From Corynebacterium sp. J010B-136 (GTDB lineage: Bacteria > Actinomycetota > Actinomycetes > Mycobacteriales > Mycobacteriaceae), in the NCBI RefSeq assembly GCF_002967075.1, contig NZ_PUGE01000004.1, forward strand, positions 62,001 through 126,000: a DNA stretch of 64,000 nucleotides, written 5' to 3'. Below, piece after piece: positions 8,389 through 15,379 of this stretch. Each line of letters begins with the position of its first letter. The stretch's first letter is position 1. A program made the translations under genes and the position numbers. The notes below the pieces were generated by a model. That model was not told the DNA's origin. It made no database searches and saw only the letters and a list, made by a program, of their open reading frames with translations.

Positions 8389-10425
8389 ATGATTCTCCTA
8401 CTCGATAATCATGACTCTTATACTTTCAACCTCTATCAACTCATCGCAGAGGTAGCAGGAGAATTACCGCTGGTGGTTCGAGCTGAATTCAGCGAGCGCG
8501 AAAACCTAGCCCAGCGCGTACACGACGGCGAATTTAGCCACGTCGTGATTTCACCAGGCCCAGGCACACCGGAAAACCCACGCGACTTTGAGGCCGCGCG
8601 CCAAGTCATCGAAGCCGCACGAGACATTCCTGTCCTCGGCATTTGCCTGGGGCACCAGGGCCTCGCGCTTCTCAATGGCGCTCGCGTCAAGCCCGCTCCT
8701 GAACCGAAACACGGTTTCATCAGCACTGTCCACCACACCGGGACCGGACTGTTTGCCGGTATCCCGCAGGATTTCAAGGTGGTGCGCTATCACTCGTTGT
8801 GCGTCGACGATATTGATAGCACTCGTATCCGCCCGACGGCGTGGTCTGAAGACGGCGTGATTATGGCACTTGAAGTGCTCGGTCGTCCACATTGGGGCGT
8901 GCAGTTCCATCCAGAATCAATTCTGACTGAGCACGGACGGATTATCGTGGAGAAGTTCTTGAACCAAGAGATTCCCGCAAAATGGAAGCTTGCGCATCGC
9001 GAGGTTGCGCTGCCGATGAACTGCGAAGCCACCTTCGCTCGCTTGAAAGATGCCGCACCTGACGCTTTCTGGCTAGATTCTGCCACGGCCGATACCGGCG
9101 CAGCAGATACAGGCGCAGGGCGCTACTCGATTCTCGGCACCAACACCGGTTCCCAGTCCGCGTCCATTTGCTATGATATAAGCCGTGGCAGCGTCCAAGT
9201 ATCCCGCGGTGACGAGACCACAACCGTTGAGACCGACGTCTTGTCTTATCTGCAAGAGCTCTTGGCCGAATCAGTCGATACCCACAGCCTGCCGGAGTTG
9301 CCATTCCGGGGCGGATATGTCGGCTTTTTGGGATATGAGTGTAAAGCCCTCACGGTCGGACCCGGTGTTTACAGCGCCGATACTCCCGATGCCTATTGGG
9401 TGTTTCCGCAAGCGTTTGTGGTCTTTGATCATCGAGAAGCGATGGCGCATCTATGCGTTGTTTATGACGCAGTTGAAGGCCCGACGACAGAGACCGCGGA
9501 GCTGATGAATTGGCTCGAAGAATCCTTGGACGTTGAGACACCTGCTCATACAGCGAGAAAATCGGAAGAGGATCTCGCTGGAAATTGGCGGTTGTCGTCG
9601 GATGAATACGTGGCGCGCATCGGGGAAGTGGATGCGGCGCTACGCCGGGGCGATAGCTACGAAGTGTGCCTGACCGATACCTATGAAACCCAAGCAGCAG
9701 TCGATGGCTGGGTTTTGTACCGGCAGCTGCGGCGCAACAATCCGGCGCCCTATGCCGCCTACCTGAAGCTTGGCGCCTTTGGTGATGAGCTGGAGATTCT
9801 GTCATCTTCGCCCGAGCGATTCCTTAAGGTCGAACGCGATGGCACCGTGTCGAGCAAGCCCATCAAGGGCACGATTGCGCGCTCCGAGGATCCTGATGAG
9901 GACCGCCGGCGCAGCTACTTCTTACAAACCGATGCGAAGACGCGGGCAGAGAATCTGATGATCGTGGACCTTCTGCGCAACGACTTAGGCCGCGTGTGTG
10001 AAGTCGGCTCTGTCGAAGTTCCCGTGCTGATGGGCGTGGAATCGTATCAGACGGTTCATCAGCTGGTCAGCACCGTCGTGGGCACATTGCGCGGCGATGC
10101 CAACCTCATCGACCTGCTTCATGCCACCTTCCCCGGCGGCTCCATGACGGGCGCTCCTAAAGAACGCACACTGAGCATCATCGATTCTTTAGAGGCAGGA
10201 CCGCGCGGCGTATATTCGGGCACCATCGGATATTTGGGACTGGATGGCACGGCGGATTTGAATATCGTTATCCGCACCATCGTCAAAGCTGGCGACAATA
10301 TCACCGTGGGTGCCGGTGGCGCGATTGTTCTCGACTCCGATGCCAAGGAAGAAAACGCCGAGAAAGAACTCAAAGCCGCAGCTCTTTTGCGTTCTATCGC
10401 GCAAGTCAGGAGCGCCAACTCATGA
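8389..10425 (+). CDS. pabAB: Aminodeoxychorismate synthase, fused PabA-PabB
   Basis: Converts chorismate and glutamine to 4-amino-4-deoxychorismate for folate synthesis. The first ~190 residues are a class I glutamine amidotransferase (Cys86 in GICLGHQ, HPES at the end); the rest is a chorismate-binding synthase. The motif PIKGT, with Lys in place of the Ala of anthranilate synthase PIAGT, marks it as PabB rather than TrpE; the ending DLLRNDLGRV, FPGGSMTGAPK and GTIGYL motifs are intact. 678 residues. ATG at 8389 has AGGGGG five bases upstream; the TTG three bases earlier is less well placed. It overlaps the next gene by ATGA. Confidence 0.95.
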   Translation: MILLLDNHDSYTFNLYQLIAEVAGELPLVVRAEFSERENLAQRVHDGEFSHVVISPGPGTPENPRDFEAARQVIEAARDIPVLGICLGHQGLALLNGARVKPAPEPKHGFISTVHHTGTGLFAGIPQDFKVVRYHSLCVDDIDSTRIRPTAWSEDGVIMALEVLGRPHWGVQFHPESILTEHGRIIVEKFLNQEIPAKWKLAHREVALPMNCEATFARLKDAAPDAFWLDSATADTGAADTGAGRYSILGTNTGSQSASICYDISRGSVQVSRGDETTTVETDVLSYLQELLAESVDTHSLPELPFRGGYVGFLGYECKALTVGPGVYSADTPDAYWVFPQAFVVFDHREAMAHLCVVYDAVEGPTTETAELMNWLEESLDVETPAHTARKSEEDLAGNWRLSSDEYVARIGEVDAALRRGDSYEVCLTDTYETQAAVDGWVLYRQLRRNNPAPYAAYLKLGAFGDELEILSSSPERFLKVERDGTVSSKPIKGTIARSEDPDEDRRRSYFLQTDAKTRAENLMIVDLLRNDLGRVCEVGSVEVPVLMGVESYQTVHQLVSTVVGTLRGDANLIDLLHATFPGGSMTGAPKERTLSIIDSLEAGPRGVYSGTIGYLGLDGTADLNIVIRTIVKAGDNITVGAGGAIVLDSDAKEENAEKELKAAALLRSIAQVRSANS

Positions 10426-11588
10426 CTCCGCTGATATGGCACGATGGCGACTTCCGTGAACTACCGCTCGCGGACGACTATCGCTTACTGATCATCGATT
10501 CCTGGCGGCATCGCTTTGGAAAGTCTTTCGGGCTCGGGCAACATGCTGCTCGCTTCGACGCGGCTTGTGCCTCCATGGATTTTGTTCCGTCTACACAGCA
10601 GGAACGCGAGATGTGGCAGCGCATTGAAGCATTTCTAGCTCGTCCTGAAAATTGCAGCCGTGAGCTTTTTCCACGGATATCACTTCTGGAGTTTCCTGAC
10701 GGAACCAGACACATAGGCTTCGAAGTCCGGCCAGCGCCAGCGGTCCGCGAAACGACGACGTTGGTGTATGGGGCGGGGGAGGATCATCGACAAGCACCTG
10801 TGCTCAAAGGCCCCGACCTGGCGCTCTTTGCGAAGATGAAAGCCGGTGTGGAGGCTGACGATGTCATTATCAGTGACACCGATGGCGCGTGCCTGGAAAC
10901 GACCACGGGTGCATTGGCGCTGTGGAAAGACGATGTGCTTGTTCTATCCGACCGGCTGGATAAGCAACTGCCCAGCGTGACTTTGTACCAAATCTTCATG
11001 CGTGCACGGGATCTCGGAAAGAGAATCGAGTTCGCGCCGATTTTTCCGGATGATTTAGCTGCTGGGCCCGTGTGGTTTCTCAACGCGCTGCACGGAATCA
11101 GCCCGGTGACACAGATTCAGGTGGGGGACAAGGTTTTCACGCCGCCGCGCCATTCGGACGAGTCCGAGTGGATAAGCTGGTGGTGGGCGCAGTTCGGCGC
11201 ACACACAGATAATTGCGAGCACCCAGATTTAACCGCATTTGTCTTCTCGACCAACAGCAGAAAGGACGCGGCCATGGCAGAGCAGGGCGAATTGCAACGC
11301 AACCTCGACCTGGCGGAAGAATGGGCCGGCACTTTCAAAACCTTGGGTGACCCGACGCGGCTGAAATTGCTTAGCGCCATCCACTTCGCCGGGCGCTTCG
11401 TGTATACCGTCAGCGAACTAGCCGAGGCGACCGGCGTGCGCATCCCCACCGCTTCGGCGGCGTTGCGAGCGATGGAAGCCAACGGCACCGTCATCTCCCA
11501 ACGCGATGGCCGCAGCATCCGCTACGGCATCCACAATGAGCATGTCCACGAGCTGCTGCACTGGATCGGCACCGGGCACCAGCAATAG
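10422..11588 (+). CDS. pabC: PabC-like class IV aminotransferase fused to an ArsR-type regulator
   Basis: Residues 1 to about 275 look like the PLP-dependent class IV fold of aminodeoxychorismate lyase, which releases p-aminobenzoate from the PabAB product; DTDGACLETTTGALALW fits the family's C-terminal half. Residues from about 285 on form a winged helix of the ArsR class (TLGDPTRLKLLSAI, then RIPTASAALRAMEANGTV). No stop separates them. An internal ATG at 11274, with AGAAAGGA about 9 bases upstream, could also start a free 104-residue regulator. The C-terminal helix carries His at several spacings (NEHVHELLHWIG then GH), close to but not identical with the alpha-5 metal site of SmtB/CzrA. 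The start overlaps pabAB by ATGA. Whether one or two proteins are made cannot be settled from sequence. Confidence 0.85.
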   Translation: MTPLIWHDGDFRELPLADDYRLLIIDSWRHRFGKSFGLGQHAARFDAACASMDFVPSTQQEREMWQRIEAFLARPENCSRELFPRISLLEFPDGTRHIGFEVRPAPAVRETTTLVYGAGEDHRQAPVLKGPDLALFAKMKAGVEADDVIISDTDGACLETTTGALALWKDDVLVLSDRLDKQLPSVTLYQIFMRARDLGKRIEFAPIFPDDLAAGPVWFLNALHGISPVTQIQVGDKVFTPPRHSDESEWISWWWAQFGAHTDNCEHPDLTAFVFSTNSRKDAAMAEQGELQRNLDLAEEWAGTFKTLGDPTRLKLLSAIHFAGRFVYTVSELAEATGVRIPTASAALRAMEANGTVISQRDGRSIRYGIHNEHVHELLHWIGTGHQQ

Positions 11589-11711
11589 TCGTAAATGCTC
11601 GGGTGCGCCTGCATGTGCACTTGCTATGACAAATGCATGAGGGATCGCCAGATTGGCTAACCAGCCCGGTTGGCTCGTTAGCTTTCGCTAGCTGTGGGGA
11701 TCGCCCCTGTT

Positions 11712-12854
11712 TTAAATCAGGTCCATCGCCCCCATGCTGCTCACGTGGTGGGTGTTGCCCACCAGCTTCCCACCAGGGGTGTGCAGGCGAACATTGCCGC
11801 GGTGGCGTCGCATCCTGCCGCGACTTGGCTTGCCTTTTCCTCGCTTATATTTTCTTTTCTGTGACCCGAGATTACCCGGGTCACCATCGTCGTTGACGCC
11901 GTTGTGATACTTACACAGCATCGTCAGGTTCGACGGCTTCGTATGGCCACCGTTCTTGTGTGCGTCGATGTGGTGCACCTGGCATCTATCGGCCGGGACA
12001 TTGCAGTCCGGCCACGGGCAGACGAGATTCTCTGCCATGGCTAAAGTACGCAGCTTGTCTGACGCGAAGCGGGCCTCGTAAAGGTTCACGGGCCCGGCGG
12101 TCGGGTGGAAGAGTCCGACGTAGAGTTTGTCGCCGAGTGCTTTTTCCATCGCGGCGTTGATGAACTCGGCACCCGTCATGGTTGTACCGTCGGATAGTCC
12201 GATGATGACTTCGTTGCCTTTACCGCAGGAGACTTTCGCGAAATCGTCGAGACCAATGGCGATGACCGTGCGGTATTCGGGCTTGATAAGGCCGGTGCCG
12301 TTGCCCTCGACTAAGTCCCAGAAAGGCTCGAGCAATGCTTCGGAGCGGGGCTGCTCGTCGTTGGTTCTGGCGGCGTCGAGGGTTTTCTCGAGGTCAGTAA
12401 TGCGGCGCTGGGTATCGGTGATGCTGATAGTTCGCAGGCCGTCGATGACGCGGCCGAGACGCACGCCCGGTTTCTTTTTGGTGTCGCCGCCTTCCTCCGT
12501 GACGCGGGTTTTGGCGTATTCGTTGACTTCCTCTAATGAGCCCTCACGAGCGATAAGCTCAGCACGCAGCTTCCACGCGGCGCCTCGGGCTTTCAACTTT
12601 TTGGCGTGCTTGTTAATCATCAACAGGTGGTTGACGCTCAATTCCCTTAGTTCGGCAAGCGCGATAGCCTCGCGCTGCACGCGCGGGGAATCACACGGGC
12701 TAAAAAGGGTGTCTGCAAGTTTGGCGTAATTTATGGCTAAGGAAATTTCAATCCCGTCATCGGCTAAGTCGTAAGGTGAGCACTCAGCACACAGCCGGAG
12801 GAATCCGATGCCGTTGCTCGTGAGAAGCTTGAAAGCTTTCATTAATTCGTCCAT
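11712..12854 (-). CDS. DUF222/13E12-family protein with HNH nuclease domain
   Basis: 380 residues with the N-terminal helical DUF222 region and a C-terminal HNH nuclease: CPWPDCNVPADRCQVHHID, then NLTMLCKYHN, giving the two Cys pairs and the catalytic His. These proteins occur in multiple copies in Actinobacteria and the mycobacterial REP13E12 copies serve as prophage attachment targets; the substrate is unknown. ATG at 12854 is preferred over the upstream TTG at 12881 because TAGTGT (read on this strand) ends exactly 7 bases before it, the leaderless pattern also seen at the second HNH gene of this window. It converges with pabC, with about 120 bases between the stops that show no clear terminator. 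Confidence 0.85.
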   Translation of the reverse strand: MDELMKAFKLLTSNGIGFLRLCAECSPYDLADDGIEISLAINYAKLADTLFSPCDSPRVQREAIALAELRELSVNHLLMINKHAKKLKARGAAWKLRAELIAREGSLEEVNEYAKTRVTEEGGDTKKKPGVRLGRVIDGLRTISITDTQRRITDLEKTLDAARTNDEQPRSEALLEPFWDLVEGNGTGLIKPEYRTVIAIGLDDFAKVSCGKGNEVIIGLSDGTTMTGAEFINAAMEKALGDKLYVGLFHPTAGPVNLYEARFASDKLRTLAMAENLVCPWPDCNVPADRCQVHHIDAHKNGGHTKPSNLTMLCKYHNGVNDDGDPGNLGSQKRKYKRGKGKPSRGRMRRHRGNVRLHTPGGKLVGNTHHVSSMGAMDLI

Positions 12855-12861
12855 GACTTCG

Positions 12862-12867
12862 ACACTA
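12862..12867 (-). promoter_or_regulatory. -10 hexamer of the first HNH gene, leaderless
   Basis: TAGTGT on the minus strand, followed by 7 bases and the ATG at 12854. It matches TANNNT at the spacing of a leaderless start. Confidence 0.5.
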
Positions 12868-12907
12868 AAAGAGCAATGCAAGTCCTGGCTAGTGCAAGCT
12901 CGAAAAT

Positions 12908-12957
12908 CTGTGGATAACTACGTTGACGCGTCACGCAACTGGCATAGTTATCCACAG
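12908..12957. promoter_or_regulatory. Perfect 13-bp inverted repeat containing two DnaA-box-like 9-mers
   Basis: CTGTGGATAACTA at 12908-12920 and its exact reverse complement TAGTTATCCACAG at 12945-12957, with 24 bases between. Each arm contains TTATCCACA, identical to a strong DnaA box. It lies upstream of the minus-strand HNH gene; the same 9-mer is found upstream of the other HNH copies at 36411 and 37901. Confidence 0.8.
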
Positions 12958-12969
12958 GCAGCGGAAAAA

Positions 12970-13886
12970 CTAGTACTTGCGCAGGTGAATTTCGCCTTGG
13001 CCGCGAAGCTGAGAGCGGACGAAATTCGCGGTGGCAAGCACTAAAGCGTGCAGTTCTTCGGTGCGGTTGCCGAGTGCGCGCAGTACGAAGCCGGGTTTGT
13101 CGCATTCGGTGACCGCGGCGATCAGGGAGCCATCCGGGGAGTGGTGGGTGGTGATGAGGTGGGAGAGGGCATCGATAAGCTCTGGCGTAATGCCGGGATC
13201 GAAGCAGATCGCTGTGGCGACATGCGTGCGCCCGTCCATGAAGAAGTCTTGCACCTCGCCGAAATCGCTGGCAAGGGGATTGATCCGCAGGTTATCCAGC
13301 AGCACCGGCTCACCATCCATGTGGACCTCGTTGAGCAGGTGCGCCTGCTTGTATAGGAACTTACCGCCGTCGGGGACCAGCCCGGGTTGGTGATATCGCT
13401 AAGAAACAGCGAGGCCTGCGGGTGCATATTGACCACGGTGCGTTGGCGGAAATCCGCGTCTCGGTACAAAATCAGCTGGTCGGGGATATACTCCAGCGCT
13501 GCCCCGGCGCCGAACAAAATCGCAAAGGCCGCGCCTGTCGATGCCCCAGAGTTAATACCCAGCGTAAACGGATCCGCCAGCATATTGAGCACCACGGCCT
13601 GCAAAACCGCACCGGCGACCGCCAAACCTGCACCGACCGCAAAGCCCAAAAAGCAGACGCGGCAGGCGGATATCCCACACGATGGCATCGGCGGTCCGTA
13701 GCTCAACTGGCAAAGCGGAGCCGAAAAGATGATGCGAGGCAATCGCGCCCAAGTCGGCGATATTCAGCGGGGTCGGCCCGACAACGACGCCGAGGGCAAG
13801 GACTGCGATCAGTGCGCAAAAATAATTCCTGACCAGGCTAGGGCTCGGCGGCGTTGCGCGCGAAACCCTAGAATGTCAGTACTCAT
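12970..13886 (-). pseudogene. Decayed hybrid: FecCD permease N-half joined to UreD C-half
   Basis: Reading leftward from an ATG at 13886, the first part is a FecCD-type iron-siderophore permease (ADAIVWDIRLPR, AGAVLQAVVLN, ADPFTLGINSGASTGAAFA). At about 13500 it passes in frame into the C-terminal ~165 residues of urease accessory protein UreD (IPDQLILYRDADF, HPQASLFLSDI, then DGEPVLLDNLRINPLA, ending at 12970). It is broken: one extra base in the A/T run at 13648-13652, one missing base in the C run at about 13372-13375, and a further frame change near 13850. A deletion seems to have removed the permease C-half, the urease structural genes and the start of ureD. There is no functional product. 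Confidence 0.8.
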
Positions 13887-13941
13887 GGAACAAAGAGTAT
13901 CAATCGATCAATTGAATATAAAAGCCCGAAAATGGCATAAG

Positions 13942-13969
13942 AAAAACCGTGAGTGACCTGCACTCACGG
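13942..13969 (-). terminator. Intrinsic terminator of the DUF3054 gene
   Basis: CCGTGAGTG (13947-13955) and CACTCACGG (13961-13969) form a perfect 9-bp stem with a 5-base loop; on the minus strand it is followed by TTTTTC. Confidence 0.85.
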
Positions 13970-13982
13970 CGTGGGGTAGAAG

Positions 13983-14339
13983 CTACGCTGTAGCCTTCTT
14001 GCGCGACATCCACTGCGCAACTGCGCGGCGGCCAAAGAGCAGCAGCGCCGACATAGTGATTGCCACGATGAGGAAGCTGTAGTGCGGCAGCGAGGAGTTC
14101 ACCAGCGCCCAGAAAATCATGCCGAAGATAATTGCCGAGGCCCAGACCGTTAGACCCTGCAGCCAGATATTGCTGGTCTTAAACAGCCAAGTCAAAATCG
14201 CCCAGCCGAGAACCGCGCCGACAGCCCACGGCCAGAAGGCGTCGAAGATGCCGCCGAGGGTAACTGGTGGGTGCGCAAACCGCGCCAAGATGGCGAAGAC
14301 GGCGATAGCGATGATGTCGTAGGTTAACTGTTTAGTCAT
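13983..14339 (-). CDS. DUF3054 membrane protein
   Basis: 118 residues with four hydrophobic segments, the size and pattern of DUF3054 proteins of Actinobacteria, whose function is unknown. It ends in a basic tail (RKKATA). Its start overlaps the end of the upstream flippase-like gene by four bases (ATGA), and a terminator follows, so it is the last gene of the minus-strand run that begins with trmB. Confidence 0.8.
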   Translation of the reverse strand: MTKQLTYDIIAIAVFAILARFAHPPVTLGGIFDAFWPWAVGAVLGWAILTWLFKTSNIWLQGLTVWASAIIFGMIFWALVNSSLPHYSFLIVAITMSALLLFGRRAVAQWMSRKKATA

Positions 14340-15379
14340 GATGTTTCTTTCTCACCAGAAGTGGTGCTCAACGAGGACATTTTCAGGCCCTTGCGCGCGT
14401 AGTGCCAGAAGTACACTACCCAGCCGATGGCGGTCATCAGGGCAAAGGAAATCAGGCGGTAGATGACCGCGGTGCCGGTGGCCTCCACCGCGGTCATACC
14501 GGTTGCCACCAGCGTAGCGATGATTGCCGCTTCTACCGTGCCCAGTCCCGCCGGGGTGATTTGTGCGGAGCCAGCTAGCTTCGCGGTGATATAAGCCAGG
14601 GTTACACCGGCCAGGGTAGTTTCATTTTCGCCGGCATTAATCCATGGGATGGCCCCGCTGACAGCCCACACGCAGGCCCACAGGGCAACCATGTCAAAAA
14701 GTCGGTGACCGAAAGACAGCGCGGATACGGAGAGGAATTGATACCGCGACAAGTGCACTTCTTTTAAGTTGCGGGCTTGTTCAACTAGGCCGTCGCGCAC
14801 TTTGCCTTTGATAATCTTTTGGCGCTTTAACCAGCGCTCTACTGTGCGGGGATTGTTGGTGACCCAGAATAATCCGGCGAGTAGCAAGACCATCAGCGCC
14901 AGTGAAATTATCAGTGCGCCCAAGCCTATCGATGCGCGCAGCAACATCACCCCGGACAGTCCAATCAGCACCAGCCAGATGGTGGAAACCGCTGAAGAGA
15001 CGACGAAGAACCAGGCGCACAAGGCGATGGTTGCGCCCCAGGCGCGTTGCACATGGAAGGTTAAAAGGGCGGAGAACGCCGGTCCGGCAGGCAAGGTGGT
15101 AGACCAGGCATTAGAGGCGAGTGAAATCGCGGTTGCTTCTTTCACCGAAACGTTGACTCCGCCGGCCACCATGAGCTGTTGCATCACCCCGCTCATCGCG
15201 ATTAGCGATGCAAGAGATGCGATGATGACAATCACGACAGCGAAAGCATTGGCGTGGCTGAGTCGTCGGAAGCCTTCCCCGAGGAAGTCCAACTCGTCCC
15301 GAAAGACCCAGATCAGCACGATGAGCACGAGGAGCGAGGCGCCCCAGCGCAGCCAGCGCATGCCGGATTGCATAGTCAT
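14336..15379 (-). CDS. Flippase-like integral membrane protein (LPG synthase TM / UPF0104 family)
   Basis: 347 residues with about eight to nine hydrophobic segments and the family signature region ITPAGLGTVEAAI near residue 275. Members include AglD and the membrane half of lysylphosphatidylglycerol synthase, and are thought to move lipid-linked molecules; there is no catalytic lysyl-transfer domain here. It directly follows the mycolate exporter gene, as in related genomes, which suggests an envelope-lipid role. It abuts cmpL1 (stop at 15380) and overlaps the DUF3054 gene. Confidence 0.8.
   Translation of the reverse strand: MTMQSGMRWLRWGASLLVLIVLIWVFRDELDFLGEGFRRLSHANAFAVVIVIIASLASLIAMSGVMQQLMVAGGVNVSVKEATAISLASNAWSTTLPAGPAFSALLTFHVQRAWGATIALCAWFFVVSSAVSTIWLVLIGLSGVMLLRASIGLGALIISLALMVLLLAGLFWVTNNPRTVERWLKRQKIIKGKVRDGLVEQARNLKEVHLSRYQFLSVSALSFGHRLFDMVALWACVWAVSGAIPWINAGENETTLAGVTLAYITAKLAGSAQITPAGLGTVEAAIIATLVATGMTAVEATGTAVIYRLISFALMTAIGWVVYFWHYARKGLKMSSLSTTSGEKETS

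Noticed and set aside
12900..12960. Inverted DnaA-box pair as a chromosomal or plasmid replication origin
   Set aside because: Only two boxes, no A/T-rich unwinding element and no dnaA, dnaN or rep gene nearby. The link with HNH genes explains it better.
12970..13320. Functional 116-residue gene
   Set aside because: The frame is the C-terminal piece of ureD after a frameshift and starts at an internal Met; it has no ribosome binding site.
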